Below the pieces are notes generated by a model. That model ran no database searches and was not told where the DNA came from. It saw nothing but the letters and a program-made list of their open reading frames with translations. A DNA stretch of 64,000 nucleotides from Allomuricauda sp. NBRC 101325 (GTDB taxonomy: Bacteria > Bacteroidota > Bacteroidia > Flavobacteriales > Flavobacteriaceae). Position numbers and translations under genes: made by a program. This document shows positions 34,413-46,727 of the stretch, piece after piece. Each line of letters begins with the position of its first letter. Position 1 is the first letter of the stretch. The DNA lies in NCBI RefSeq assembly GCF_030268205.1, contig NZ_BSQF01000002.1, positions 806,001 to 870,000 of the forward strand. Reading direction: 5' to 3'.

Positions 34413-35222
34413 ATGGATAAAAAAGTTGTACTGATCACAGGCGGTTCTTCAGGTATTGGTAAATCTATTGGAACATTTTTATCCCAAAAAGGATTTACGG
34501 TCTACGGTACTACGCGAAACCCAAATAACTACCCCGATTTTGATGCTTTTGAGTTGGTCCGGTTGGATGTGAAAGATGTTGAGAGCATTCAAAATGCCGT
34601 TTCGGAAGTGATTTCCAAAGAAGGTAGATTGGATGTGTTGATCAACAATGCAGGAGTAGGGATTACCGGGCCCATTGAAGAAACCCCACATGAAGAAATA
34701 CTGAACGTTTTCGATACCAATTTCCATGGCCCGATACATGTGATGAAGGCTGTTTTGCCCCAAATGCGCAAGCAGGGCAGTGGATTGATCATTAATGTGA
34801 CCTCCATTGCAGGATACATGGGACTGCCTTACCGTGGTTTTTATTCGGCCACTAAAGGTGCCTTGGGATTGATCACAGAAGCACTTCGTATGGAAGTAAA
34901 GGAGTTTGGCGTAAAGGTAACCAATGTGGCCCCTGGGGATTTTGTCACCAACATAGCTGCTGGTCGATATCACGCACCGGTTCTGGACGGTTCTGCTTAC
35001 GAGGACAAATATGCACAGACCTTGGATGCCATCAACAACGATGTGGATACGGGCGGAAATCCCATTCAAGTAGCGGAGAAAGTGTACAAGATCATACAGC
35101 AGGACAATCCAAAAGTGCATAACCCGGTTGGGGCTTTTATGCAAAAATTTTCACTAAAATTGAAGAGTTTGTTACCCGATAAAGTCTACGAAAAGTTGCT
35201 CCTCAACCATTATAAGTTGTAA
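34413..35222 (+). CDS. short-chain dehydrogenase/reductase (SDR)
   Basis: Start at 34413 (MDKKVVLITGG): the longer frame would start inside the 3' end of the SRP RNA, before its terminator. 269 residues, classical SDR: cofactor motif TGGSSGIGKSIG, LINNAGVGITGP, the Ser in VTSIAGYMG, and catalytic YSATKGA (Tyr-x3-Lys). The region after catalysis (VAPGDFVTNIAAGRY) is of the 3-ketoacyl/short alcohol type. Substrate unknown; no pathway partner is adjacent, since an aldolase gene follows on the same strand 36 bases later. Confidence 0.92.
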   Translation: MDKKVVLITGGSSGIGKSIGTFLSQKGFTVYGTTRNPNNYPDFDAFELVRLDVKDVESIQNAVSEVISKEGRLDVLINNAGVGITGPIEETPHEEILNVFDTNFHGPIHVMKAVLPQMRKQGSGLIINVTSIAGYMGLPYRGFYSATKGALGLITEALRMEVKEFGVKVTNVAPGDFVTNIAAGRYHAPVLDGSAYEDKYAQTLDAINNDVDTGGNPIQVAEKVYKIIQQDNPKVHNPVGAFMQKFSLKLKSLLPDKVYEKLLLNHYKL

Positions 35223-35258
35223 TTTTACACTTCTAAAGAATCACTTAAATAGTTAGAA

Positions 35259-35915
35259 ATGAAGTTTTTTATTGATACGGCCAATCTTGATCAAATTAAA
35301 GAAGCTCAAGAATTGGGTGTTTTGGACGGTGTAACCACCAACCCATCGTTGATGGCAAAAGAAGGTATTACTGGAAAAGATAATATCTTAAAACACTATG
35401 TGGACATCTGTAACATCGTGGATGGGGATGTTTCTGCTGAAGTGGTTGCCACCGATTTTGCTGGAATGGTAAAAGAAGGGGAGGAGCTTGCCGAATTGCA
35501 CGAGCAAATCGTTGTTAAGGTTCCAATGATCAAAGATGGGGTAAAGGCGTTGAAATATTTTTCAGATAATGGTATCCGTACCAACTGTACCTTGGTGTTC
35601 TCTGCTGGACAAGCATTGTTGGCCGCTAAAGCGGGAGCCACTTATGTTTCTCCGTTCTTGGGTAGATTGGACGATATCTCCACCGATGGTTTGAACTTGA
35701 TTTCTGAAATCAGATTGATCTATGACAATTACGAGTTTGAGACCCAAATTTTGGCTGCGTCCATTCGTCACACCATGCACGTTATCGACTGTGCTAAAAT
35801 AGGTGCCGATGTTATGACAGGCCCATTGTCTTCAATCGAAGGTCTTTTGAAACACCCATTGACCGATATCGGTTTGGCCCAGTTCTTGAAAGATTACGCA
35901 AAAGGAAATTCCTAA
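35259..35915 (+). CDS. transaldolase / fructose-6-phosphate aldolase-like protein
   Basis: 218 residues, the short single-domain transaldolase type (TalC/FSA group). It starts [16 protein letters not shown], then [13 protein letters not shown]; the Schiff-base Lys lies in [34 protein letters not shown] and [11 protein letters not shown] follow, and [22 protein letters not shown] forms the C-terminal part. It acts in the cytoplasm in the non-oxidative pentose phosphate pathway as transaldolase or on dihydroxyacetone as FSA; the sequence alone does not decide. A terminator follows. Confidence 0.93.
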   Translation: MKFFIDTANLDQIKEAQELGVLDGVTTNPSLMAKEGITGKDNILKHYVDICNIVDGDVSAEVVATDFAGMVKEGEELAELHEQIVVKVPMIKDGVKALKYFSDNGIRTNCTLVFSAGQALLAAKAGATYVSPFLGRLDDISTDGLNLISEIRLIYDNYEFETQILAASIRHTMHVIDCAKIGADVMTGPLSSIEGLLKHPLTDIGLAQFLKDYAKGNS

Positions 35916-35936
35916 GAATAGCATTCTAAATAATAT

Positions 35937-35970
35937 AAAAGCCCTGGATGAAAATTCAGGGTTTTTTTTA
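35937..35970. terminator. bidirectional terminator between the aldolase and the thioredoxin-fold protein genes
   Basis: Stem AAAAGCCCTG (35937-35946) / CAGGGTTTTT (35957-35966) with one G-T pair, loop GATGAAAATT, T-run of eight on the plus strand and A-run on the other side, so it serves both convergent genes. Confidence 0.88.
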
Positions 35971-35986
35971 TGGTCAATTCCTAAAA

Positions 35987-37375
35987 TTAAAGGGAAGTGT
36001 AAAGGTTGGCAAAACCATCGACCACAACCGAATCTTTTGTGATCACACATTTGTTGAGCCCGTCGATGATCATGGCCATTTGAATTTCTTTGAAATTCTC
36101 GCCGTAGTACTGCTTTTCTTTATCCAAGCTGTACTCTTTCATCAAATCTTGCCACTGAGGGTAGCTGGTCCTTAAATTAATACCCACAAAATTGTAGTCA
36201 GGATATTTCTTTTCCAACTCGGCAATTTGCTGGCTCACTTTTCGGAAGTGTCTTTCTTGCGCGGCCGTCCAAAAATAGAAAACGGTATTTTTCTTTTTAT
36301 TGGTAACATCTTTGATGGAAAGCTCATTGTTATCCATATCCCTAAGCGATAAGTTCGGAATAGTGGTATTCGGCTGCAGATTTTTGATGCCTTTATATAA
36401 AAGGTCAATCTCCTCTTTGTGTGCTTCGTTTTTGGATAGGTTACGGAACTTGTCGATAAACACAATGGCTTCGTCACTTGGATTGTGCACTTTCAACAAA
36501 TAATCCATGGCAATGTTTCTAAACAGAATATCGCGAAGCTCGGTTTGTTGCACCACGCTGTCCACCATGGCCAATTTGTGGTTGTTAAAGTGTAAACGGT
36601 CACCACCTACTTTTTTCTGTTCTTCGGAACAATTATCCATGCAATACACATACGAAATGTTTCCGAAGTGCCATTTCATAAAATCGAAATAGGGCTTCAA
36701 ATAGGTAAGGTCCCTGTTGTTGAAATCCACATCGTTCCAATACGCATAAAAAGATTTTGGTAGCTTATGGAATGCTTCCTCTCCCGTTTCTTTTTTATGG
36801 TAGTAGGTATACTTTTCCTTGATGATGTAGGTGTTGTAATCAATGGAGGCTTTGGCCATCACATATTCCTTTGGGGAAAGGGAATTTTCAGGCTCAAAAT
36901 CCTTTAAATGGTTAATTTGTATAGCGTGTAGTGAATCGATTTTTTGAATGAAAACCTCTGGATCCAGCGTGTAAAATTCCTGTACAATGGGCTCATCTTT
37001 CTCTTGGATCAGGAAGAGTTCTATCAAGAAGTTGTTGATGTCGCTTCCCTCGCCTGAATACACCAATGATTCATCAAATTCCACAGTGTTCAAGCGGGCC
37101 AAAAGGCTATCACCTTCCTTTAAATAAACGTACTGAAGTTCAGGGGTGTGGTCAAAATGGTACAGCCCCTCTTCAATCCCTTTTAAATCGAAGGTAAAGC
37201 GATTGTCCTTGTCCAGTTTGACAGAGTCCACATAAGTGTCGTTGTGGTACAGCACCACATAATCACTTGTTGGATTAACGATTTCGCCGGCAAAAACAAC
37301 GGGGGTTTGCTCTGCTGTTCGTTCAGAGCAAGAAAGAATGGATAGTAAGGTGAAGCTAAGTAATAATCTTACCAT
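35987..37375 (-). CDS. thioredoxin-fold lipoprotein lacking the CXXC motif
   Basis: Start at 37375 (MVRLLLSFTLLSILSC), which gives a lipoprotein signal with Cys16; 462 residues. The first 320 residues are mixed, with a lipocalin/DUF4369-like start (GEIVNPTSDYVVLYHNDTYV) and a helical middle. The last 130 residues have a TlpA-like thioredoxin fold (IPNLSLRDMDNNELSIKDV, NTVFYFWTAAQERHF, YNFVGINLRTSYPQWQDLM), but where the family has WxxCxxC it reads WTAAQER, with no cysteine. It cannot act as a disulfide reductase in the usual way and may be a binding or structural protein. A separate pair CMDNC is in the middle part. Confidence 0.82.
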   Translation of the reverse strand: MVRLLLSFTLLSILSCSERTAEQTPVVFAGEIVNPTSDYVVLYHNDTYVDSVKLDKDNRFTFDLKGIEEGLYHFDHTPELQYVYLKEGDSLLARLNTVEFDESLVYSGEGSDINNFLIELFLIQEKDEPIVQEFYTLDPEVFIQKIDSLHAIQINHLKDFEPENSLSPKEYVMAKASIDYNTYIIKEKYTYYHKKETGEEAFHKLPKSFYAYWNDVDFNNRDLTYLKPYFDFMKWHFGNISYVYCMDNCSEEQKKVGGDRLHFNNHKLAMVDSVVQQTELRDILFRNIAMDYLLKVHNPSDEAIVFIDKFRNLSKNEAHKEEIDLLYKGIKNLQPNTTIPNLSLRDMDNNELSIKDVTNKKKNTVFYFWTAAQERHFRKVSQQIAELEKKYPDYNFVGINLRTSYPQWQDLMKEYSLDKEKQYYGENFKEIQMAMIIDGLNKCVITKDSVVVDGFANLYTSL

Positions 37376-37518
37376 ATGAGGGTAACCTTCCATTAGGCTA
37401 CCAAATGTAAGCATACCGTTAAGCCAACTTTGTTAATGGGTCGTTAAAACTTGTTAAAGGGTAACAAAATGCCGACCAATTTATGTGTCTTTTAATTAGA
37501 AATCCGAATGGTAATTAG

Positions 37519-39890
<2,372 letters not shown>

Positions 39891-40096
39891 CGTTTCTTTT
39901 TCTTAGTAATTCTCTCAAATTTAAGGAAATGAATTTTTCAATCCTGACAAAAGTCATAAAAGCTGAATGTTAAGAATATGTTAAATGAAATTTGTTAAAG
40001 AAAATATGTATTGGATTTTGATAAAATGATGTATCTTATCGAAGATTTTGGCAGTTAATCGTATAATTATACTTTAAAGCACGTCCCAAAGATTAC

Positions 40097-40642
40097 ATGA
40101 AACCAACCGATTCCCTCATTACCAAGGTATTCTTTGCTCTATTTTTTACCTCGTCTATTGTCACTTTTGCACAGTCCAACACTAAGGATAAAGCATTGTT
40201 GTCTGAATCAGGTGAAATTGCCCATCATTCCATTTTGGCAGAGGCGGTAAAGGCTTCCGAGCTTGGGGAATTATTGAGCAACTCTGGTCCATTGACCATT
40301 TTTGCACCCTCTGATGCTGCTTTTGAACGTTTTTCCAGTGACAAAATCACAGAACTCATCAATGCCGAGGACAAAACCGCTTTAAAATCCCTATTGACCT
40401 ACCACATTGTTGCAGGTCAATTAACAGCTTCCAAGATTTTGCTTGCCATGTGCCGAGGAAATGGGAAAGCCAGTTTTACCACGGTTCAAGGTAAAAAGTT
40501 GACTGCCCATATGGAAGGTTATGATATTGTTTTGACCGATCCGATCGGGAACAGGGCAAAAATCACAACTGCAGACCTTAACCTAAAAAATAACGGTATT
40601 ATCCACGAGATAGACAGCGTTATTTTACCTGTCCAAATGTAA
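40097..40642 (+). CDS. secreted fasciclin (FAS1) domain protein
   Basis: 181 residues: a signal peptide (about 1-27, VFFALFFTSSIVTFAQS) and one FAS1 domain (about 45-180) with the family's H1 box GPLTIFAPSDAAFERF, LLTYHIVAGQLTA and the H2-like ILTDPIGNRAKITTADLNLKNNGIIHEIDSVILP ending as expected. FAS1 domains take part in adhesion or bind small ligands. No anchor is seen. It abuts pheT, its stop next to pheT's stop. No terminator is visible between them. Confidence 0.92.
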   Translation: MKPTDSLITKVFFALFFTSSIVTFAQSNTKDKALLSESGEIAHHSILAEAVKASELGELLSNSGPLTIFAPSDAAFERFSSDKITELINAEDKTALKSLLTYHIVAGQLTASKILLAMCRGNGKASFTTVQGKKLTAHMEGYDIVLTDPIGNRAKITTADLNLKNNGIIHEIDSVILPVQM

Positions 40643-43048
40643 TTAGCGAAGTTCCGCTCCCAATTCGTTTTGATATTGGGCTAGTAGTTTTCCCATTATC
40701 TTATCGATTTGCTTATCCGTTAGGGTTTTGGAATCGTCCATCAATGTAAAGCTTACCGCATAGGACTTTTTACCTTCAGGAAGGTTTTTACCCGTATAAA
40801 CATCGAATAGATTTACCTTTTTCAAAAGCTTTTTCTCCGTATTCCAGGCAATATCGTACACTTTTTGGAACGTGGTGGATTCATCCAACAACAGGGCAAA
40901 ATCACGGGTTACCTCAGGGAACTTTGGAATTTCCTTAAAGGCGACATTGGTGGTGCTGATGGCAGCTAAAATGGCATCCCAATCAAAATCTGCAAAGAAC
41001 ACTTCCTGTTTGATATCGAAATTCTTCAGTTCACTTTTGCTTACCAATCCAAAGGAAACCAAAGGTGTGTTGTTCAAAGTGCATTGAAGTCCTTCAGCAT
41101 AAGAAGCATCCGAAAGCGGATGGGTGTCATAGTTATTGATGCCCAATCGTTCCAAGACATTTTCCACGATTCCTTTTAAAAAGAAGAAGTCGGTTTTTCT
41201 GGAGGCCACGGTCCAGCTATCACTGTTGTGATCACCAGAAATGAAAATGGATAAATGTTGTTTTTCATCTTGACCACCATTGTTTTTGTGGTAGGTTTTA
41301 CCAAACTCAAACAATTTAAGGTCGTTTTTTTGTCTGTTGTGGTTGTAGCTTACTGTTTGAAGACCAGATTGCAACATCGAAGTTCGCAATACCGATAGAT
41401 CGGAACTCAAGGGGTTCAACATTTCAACAGCATCCTCGGTTTTAAAATCAGAGGATACCAAGCTATTGGTCATGATTTCAAAAAAGCCCATAGCTGCCAA
41501 GGTATTTCCTGTTATGTGTTGCACACGCAGGTTTTCAAACCTTGAGGTCTTGGCGATGGATGCGTTCAATTTTTCCTTAAAGTCTATATTGTTGTACCCG
41601 TACACCCTCAAAATCTCTTCGATCACATCCACTTCGCGGGTAACATCCACACGGTAATGGGGAATGGTAAGTCCCAAACCGGATTCAGTTACGTTGTTGA
41701 TTTTGATTTCCAAAGAAGATAAAATGGATTTAATGGTGTCCCTTGGGATTTCTTGTCCGATCAAGGAATTGATCTTGTCGAAGGTTAGAAAGACTTGTCT
41801 CTCTTTCGGTTTTACAGGGAACAAATCCACGATTTCCGAAGTCACAAAACCACCGGCGATTTCTCTGATCAGCAAGGCTGCCCTTTTAAGGGCATATTTG
41901 GTCACATCGATATCAATACCGCGCTCAAAACGGAAGGAAGCATCTGTGTTCAGACCGTGGCGTTTGGCAGTTTTTCGAATGGAGATGGGATCAAAATAGG
42001 CACTTTCCAAAAATATGGAAGTGGTATGCTCAGTAACCCCACTATTGATGCCACCAAAAACACCAGCTATACACATTGGTTTTTCAGCATCACAGATCAT
42101 AAGGTCATCCTCATGCAGTTCACGTTCCACATCATCCAAGGTGCGGAATTTGGTTCCTGCCGGTAAGGTTTTAACCTCTATCTTGTTGCCTTTGATTTTT
42201 GTGGCATCAAAAGCATGCAGGGGCTGTCCCAATTCGTGCAAAACATAATTGGTAACGTCCACCACATTGTTGATCGGCGAAAGCCCAATCGCTTTTAATC
42301 TATTTTTTAACCAATCTGGAGAATCTTGAACTATAAGATTGCTAATGGTAACACCACAATATCTAGGTGCTAAATCAACATCTTTTACTTCTACGTCTAT
42401 CTTTAAGGAGCGGTTATCGATGGAAAAATTACTGGTGGAAGGAGTAACCAATTCTTTGGAAATCTCTTTTTGCTCCAAACCAGCTTTTAAATCCCGGGCC
42501 ACACCAAAATGACTCATGGCATCGGCACGGTTGGGGGTCAATCCTATTTCAAAAACTTGGTCGTTTTCAACATCAAAAACCTTGGCACACGGTGTTCCCG
42601 GAACCAATTCTTCATTCAAAACCATAATTCCAGCATGACTGGTTCCGATTCCGATTTCATCCTCTGCACATATCATCCCTTGGCTTTCCTCTCCTCGAAT
42701 TTTCCCTTTTTTGATTACCCAAGCTTCACCTTCGGGCGTATAAAGCGTGGTGCCAATGGTGGCTACGGGAACTTTTTGTCCTGCTGCTACGTTGGGTGCG
42801 CCACAAACTATTTGAAGCGGGGTTTCTTGTCCAACATCAACAGTGGTCACTTTCAAACGATCTGCATTGGGGTGTTGCTCACAAGTCAATACATGGCCCA
42901 CCACAATTCCTTTTAAACCGCCTTTTACCGATTCAAAATCGGTGATACCTTCAACTTCCAGACCTAAATCCGTTAAAAGTTCACCTGTTTTTTGTGCGTC
43001 CCAATCTATTTGCAAAAATTGCTTCAACCAGTTGTAAGAAATCTTCAT
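40643..43048 (-). CDS. pheT: phenylalanyl-tRNA synthetase beta subunit
   Basis: 801 residues, the full bacterial length. The N-terminal MKISYNWLKQFLQIDWDAQKT is typical; a tRNA-binding (EMAP-like) domain carries LTCEQHPNADRLKVTTVDVG and IVCGAPNVAAGQKVPVA; then the B3/B4 editing domain (FFLES..SFRFERGID) and B5, the synthetase-like core, and the C-terminal ferredoxin-fold anticodon domain (FPEVTRDFALLLDES). It works with PheS, whose gene is not in the window. A Bacteroidota-type promoter lies 20 bases upstream. Confidence 0.97.
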   Translation of the reverse strand: MKISYNWLKQFLQIDWDAQKTGELLTDLGLEVEGITDFESVKGGLKGIVVGHVLTCEQHPNADRLKVTTVDVGQETPLQIVCGAPNVAAGQKVPVATIGTTLYTPEGEAWVIKKGKIRGEESQGMICAEDEIGIGTSHAGIMVLNEELVPGTPCAKVFDVENDQVFEIGLTPNRADAMSHFGVARDLKAGLEQKEISKELVTPSTSNFSIDNRSLKIDVEVKDVDLAPRYCGVTISNLIVQDSPDWLKNRLKAIGLSPINNVVDVTNYVLHELGQPLHAFDATKIKGNKIEVKTLPAGTKFRTLDDVERELHEDDLMICDAEKPMCIAGVFGGINSGVTEHTTSIFLESAYFDPISIRKTAKRHGLNTDASFRFERGIDIDVTKYALKRAALLIREIAGGFVTSEIVDLFPVKPKERQVFLTFDKINSLIGQEIPRDTIKSILSSLEIKINNVTESGLGLTIPHYRVDVTREVDVIEEILRVYGYNNIDFKEKLNASIAKTSRFENLRVQHITGNTLAAMGFFEIMTNSLVSSDFKTEDAVEMLNPLSSDLSVLRTSMLQSGLQTVSYNHNRQKNDLKLFEFGKTYHKNNGGQDEKQHLSIFISGDHNSDSWTVASRKTDFFFLKGIVENVLERLGINNYDTHPLSDASYAEGLQCTLNNTPLVSFGLVSKSELKNFDIKQEVFFADFDWDAILAAISTTNVAFKEIPKFPEVTRDFALLLDESTTFQKVYDIAWNTEKKLLKKVNLFDVYTGKNLPEGKKSYAVSFTLMDDSKTLTDKQIDKIMGKLLAQYQNELGAELR

Positions 43049-43067
43049 ACCCCATTTTTAGAGGGGA

Positions 43068-43098
43068 CAAATATATAACAATAGGGGAACAGATTCAA
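43068..43098 (-). promoter_or_regulatory. promoter of pheT
   Basis: Minus strand TATATTTG (43075-43068), full match to TAnnTTTG, with TTG (43098-43096) 20 bases before it. It would start transcription about 15 bases ahead of the pheT ATG at 43048. Confidence 0.6.
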
Positions 43099-43177
43099 CG
43101 TTTAAAACAACCTTAGACCGTATGGTTTTGTTAGTTTTAAATCGGATTTGCTACTTTTAGGAAAAATCTTTCGCTAC

Positions 43178-44431
43178 ATGAAACATATTTGGTTGGCTTT
43201 CACTTGTTTGATCATTGTTTTGAGTTCCTGTAAAAATCAGGGCCAAAAAGAATTGGCAGAAGGGGATTGGTTAGGGGAAATGGAAGTTTCCGAATCCCAA
43301 AAGTTGCCCTTTCAGTTTAAAGTGTCCAAAACAGCCGAAGGAGGATATGTCATGAAAATGTACAATGACGAGGAAGAGGTGGTCGTGGATGAGTTCACAT
43401 TTAATGGCGATTCCATTGATATACGAATGCCGATTTTTGAGGGACATATTTCGGGCACTTATTCCAAAGACCAAATAAAAGGGGAATTTATTGAAGAAGG
43501 CAAGGAGCGAAGGGTGCCTTTTGAGGCCAATTTTGGTATTAAGGACCGTTTTGTGGTTAAGGAAGATGCAAAGGTTGACATTTCTGGAATTTGGGAGACC
43601 TATTTTAATGTGAATACGAATGGGGAATATCCAGCGAAGGGAATATTGATGCAAAACGGAAACAATATTAAAGGAACCTTCCGAACCAATACAGGGGATT
43701 ATCGTTATCTTGAGGGTGTGGTTTCTGGCGACAGTATGAAACTTTCCGCTTTTGACGGCTCTCATGTGTTCTTGTTTTTAGCCAAAGTGACCGATAGCAC
43801 GCTTGATGGTAAGTTTTACTCAGGAAAACATAGTGTGCAAGAGTTTTTGGGTGCTAGAAATGAAGCATTTGAACTTCCTGATTCAGACCAATTGACTTTT
43901 TTAAGGGAAGGCTATGATAAATTTGACTTTTCTTTTCCTGACCCTTCGGGAACAAAAATGGACATGTCGAATCCACGATTTAAGGACAAGGTGGTCTTAG
44001 TGCAGATCATGGGCACCTGGTGCACCAATTGTTTGGACGAGACCCGATTTTATGTCGATTATTTAAAACAGCATCCAGATTTGGATTTGGAAATGGTAGG
44101 ATTGGCCTTTGAGTATGCCAAAACGGAGGAAAAAGCCTTTGAAGGTATCGAAAGACTTAAGGCGAGGGAAGATGTGCCCTATCCCATTTTATTGGCACAG
44201 TACGGAACTTCCAACAAGCAATTGGCCAATGATAAATTGCCAATGTTGAATCATATTTTATCTTACCCAACAACCATTTATATTGATAAAAATGGGGAGG
44301 TGCGCAAAATTCATACAGGATTCAATGGCCCTGCTACCGGTGAAAAATTTGAAGAATTCAAAGTAAAATTCAATCAGACCATCCAGGAATTGACTGGTCA
44401 GGAAATTGATCAAGAAGTGGTATCTAGATAA
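43178..44431 (+). CDS. TlpA-type thioredoxin-fold lipoprotein
   Basis: Start at 43178 (MKHIWLAFTCLIIVLSSC), giving a lipoprotein signal with Cys18; 417 residues. The first 250 residues are beta-rich (DWLGEMEVSESQKLPFQFKVS, HISGTYSKDQIKGEFI, a repeated small-molecule-binding or barrel-like pattern). The last 170 form a TlpA/AhpC-like domain with redox motif MGTWCTNCLDE (WCxxC) and the cis-Pro segment SYPTTIYIDKNGEVRKI. It probably reduces or oxidises thiols in exported proteins from a membrane-anchored site. The end overlaps leuB by eight bases, tail to tail. Confidence 0.87.
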   Translation: MKHIWLAFTCLIIVLSSCKNQGQKELAEGDWLGEMEVSESQKLPFQFKVSKTAEGGYVMKMYNDEEEVVVDEFTFNGDSIDIRMPIFEGHISGTYSKDQIKGEFIEEGKERRVPFEANFGIKDRFVVKEDAKVDISGIWETYFNVNTNGEYPAKGILMQNGNNIKGTFRTNTGDYRYLEGVVSGDSMKLSAFDGSHVFLFLAKVTDSTLDGKFYSGKHSVQEFLGARNEAFELPDSDQLTFLREGYDKFDFSFPDPSGTKMDMSNPRFKDKVVLVQIMGTWCTNCLDETRFYVDYLKQHPDLDLEMVGLAFEYAKTEEKAFEGIERLKAREDVPYPILLAQYGTSNKQLANDKLPMLNHILSYPTTIYIDKNGEVRKIHTGFNGPATGEKFEEFKVKFNQTIQELTGQEIDQEVVSR

Positions 44432-45542
44432 TTGTAGATCTACCTAGGTCGATGTTTTCATCGTTGGTATTGAAGTCATCCTCAATATCCACAATATTGT
44501 GGGCTATAAAATCACCTACTTCATTGGTGCCATATTTACTGCCTCTTCTTAAATCTGGCGTTACCATCTTTTTTCTTAAGGATTTACCCACGGCCATTTT
44601 CACCGCGTAGGCTTCCTCATTCAAACCAAAATGTTCCAAAAGCATTGCTGCGGAAAGGATAGATGCAATTGGATTGGCGATATTTTTTCCTTTTGCCTGG
44701 GGATAAGAGCCGTGAATAGGCTCGAAAAGCGCATTTTCATCACCAACGCAAGCTGATGGTAATAATCCTATGGAACCACTGATCACGCTTCCTTCATCGG
44801 AAAGGATGTCGCCGAACATATTGCCGGTAAGGATCACATCAAAAAGTGAAGGGGTAAGTATGATCTGCATGGCCGCATTATCTGCATAAAGGCAATCAAA
44901 ACTCACTTCGGGATAGCTAGTGCTTATTCGCGTAACCACTTTTCGCCAAAGTCGGGATGATTCCAAAACATTGGACTGATCCACCAAGGTAAGTTTCTTT
45001 TTTCGGGCCTTTGCCGCTTTGAAGGCCAAATGGGCCACACGGCTTATCTCTGTTTCAGTATATTCACAAAGGTCAGAGGCCACAGTGCCCTCTGCATTTA
45101 GTTTTTTTTCCCCAAAGTAGATACCACTGGTAAGTTCGCGATAGATCACAAAATCGGTGCCTCGTACGATCTCCTTTTTCAAGGGAGAGTTTTTAATAAG
45201 GGTAGGATGGGAGAATACAGGTCGAATATTGGTATAAAGATCTAATTCTTTTCGCAATTGCAACAATCCTTGCTCAGGTCTTACCTTGGAATCGGTATCA
45301 TTATCATATTTTGGGTCTCCTATGGCACCAAACAATATAGCATCTGCCTCTTTGCACAAACGTAAAGTTCCTGCTGGAAGCGGCGTACCTGTTTTATCAA
45401 TGGCAATGGCCCCAACATCGGCAGGTTTAAATACAAAACTGTGATTGAAGGTTTCTTCTACGGCCTTTAAACATTTAACTGCTTGGTTCAACACCTCCGG
45501 TCCAATGCCATCTCCGCCAAGCAATGCAATGTTTAGATTCAT
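44424..45542 (-). CDS. leuB: 3-isopropylmalate dehydrogenase
   Basis: 372 residues; NAD-dependent oxidative decarboxylation of 3-isopropylmalate in leucine synthesis. Motifs: LLGGDGIGPEVLNQAVK, AILFGAIGDPKYD, LRKELDLYTNIRPV, VIYRELTSGIYFGEK, LVDQSNVLESSRLWRK, GNMFGDILSDEGSVISGSIGLLPS and EPIHGSYPQAKGKNIANP. The gene follows leuA by 12 bases on the same strand. leuC and leuD are not adjacent; either they are elsewhere or the operon is split. Confidence 0.97.
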   Translation of the reverse strand: MNLNIALLGGDGIGPEVLNQAVKCLKAVEETFNHSFVFKPADVGAIAIDKTGTPLPAGTLRLCKEADAILFGAIGDPKYDNDTDSKVRPEQGLLQLRKELDLYTNIRPVFSHPTLIKNSPLKKEIVRGTDFVIYRELTSGIYFGEKKLNAEGTVASDLCEYTETEISRVAHLAFKAAKARKKKLTLVDQSNVLESSRLWRKVVTRISTSYPEVSFDCLYADNAAMQIILTPSLFDVILTGNMFGDILSDEGSVISGSIGLLPSACVGDENALFEPIHGSYPQAKGKNIANPIASILSAAMLLEHFGLNEEAYAVKMAVGKSLRKKMVTPDLRRGSKYGTNEVGDFIAHNIVDIEDDFNTNDENIDLGRSTII

Positions 45543-45554
45543 AAGAAAAAAAGG

Positions 45555-46727
45555 TTAAGCCAAATCTTTCATGTTGATGTTGCTGGTCTCCACAATTTCA
45601 TGGATATCCTCATCCACAATTTCTTTTTTGCGGTCAGCATACTTCAAAAAGTTCTCGTAAACAGCATCCAATTGAACCTTTGTAAGCTCGTAACCCACTT
45701 TTTTGGCACGATACGCCAAAGCGGCACGACCACTTCTTGCGGTCAATACAATCGAAGACTCACTGACCCCAACATCTTTAGGGTCGATGATTTCATAGGT
45801 TTCACGTTGTTTGATCACCCCATCTTGGTGGATTCCGGAACTGTGGGCGAAGGCGTTGGAACCAACGATGGCCTTGTTGGGTTGCACGGGCATTCCCATT
45901 TTTTGGGAAACCATCTGGCTTGTATCCCACAACAATTGACTGTTGATGTTCGTATCCAAATTCAAGTAAGGGTGTTGTCTCAATATCATCACCACTTCTT
46001 CCAAAGCCGTATTTCCTGCACGTTCACCAATACCATTAATGGTACATTCGATTTGACGGGCACCGTTGATAACACCTGCAATGGAATTGGCAGTCGCCAA
46101 TCCAAGGTCGTTATGGCAGTGGCAAGAAAGAATCGCTTTGTCAATACCCTTCACGTTTTCCTTTAGGTACTTCATTTTGGCACCATACTCTTCGGGCAAG
46201 CAATAGCCTGTGGTATCTGGAATGTTCAAAACCGTTGCCCCAGCGGCTATCACAGCTTCGCATACCCTTGCCAAAAATTCATTATCTGTTCTTCCAGCAT
46301 CTTCAGCGTAGAATTCTACATCCTCCACAAAACTTTTCGCATAGGAAACGGCCTCAACGGCGCGCTCAATAATTTTATCTTGGGTGGAGTTGAATTTATA
46401 TTTGATGTGCGACTCCGAAGTTCCAATCCCTGTATGAATTCTTGGTTTTTTTGCAATTTTGATGGCTTCTGCTGCAACTTCAATATCTTTTTTAACTGCT
46501 CTTGTCAATCCACAGACAGTTGCATTTTTGACCAATTTGGCAATTTCATGGACCGATTTAAAGTCTCCTGGGCTCGAAATAGGAAACCCTGCTTCGATAA
46601 CATCAACACCAAGTTCATCCAGTCGATTGGCGATGACCAATTTCTGTTCTGTGTCCAGTTTACAACCTGGCACTTGTTCTCCATCTCTTAGCGTTGTGTC
46701 AAAAATTTGTACCTTATCTTTACCCAT
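45555..46727 (-). CDS. leuA: 2-isopropylmalate synthase, short form without regulatory domain
   Basis: 390 residues. The TIM-barrel catalytic domain is complete: [35 protein letters not shown], the metal-binding [12 protein letters not shown] and [15 protein letters not shown]. The chain stops after the linker (about residue 385), so the C-terminal LeuA_dimer domain that gives leucine feedback in the 500-residue enzymes is absent. This is common in Flavobacteriia. The linked leuB supports the leucine pathway rather than homocitrate or citramalate synthesis. Confidence 0.9.
   Translation of the reverse strand: MGKDKVQIFDTTLRDGEQVPGCKLDTEQKLVIANRLDELGVDVIEAGFPISSPGDFKSVHEIAKLVKNATVCGLTRAVKKDIEVAAEAIKIAKKPRIHTGIGTSESHIKYKFNSTQDKIIERAVEAVSYAKSFVEDVEFYAEDAGRTDNEFLARVCEAVIAAGATVLNIPDTTGYCLPEEYGAKMKYLKENVKGIDKAILSCHCHNDLGLATANSIAGVINGARQIECTINGIGERAGNTALEEVVMILRQHPYLNLDTNINSQLLWDTSQMVSQKMGMPVQPNKAIVGSNAFAHSSGIHQDGVIKQRETYEIIDPKDVGVSESSIVLTARSGRAALAYRAKKVGYELTKVQLDAVYENFLKYADRKKEIVDEDIHEIVETSNINMKDLA

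Noticed and set aside
34479..35144. 221-codon frame antisense to the SDR gene
   Set aside because: Opposite strand of a clear SDR gene with full motifs; composition typical of a shadow frame.
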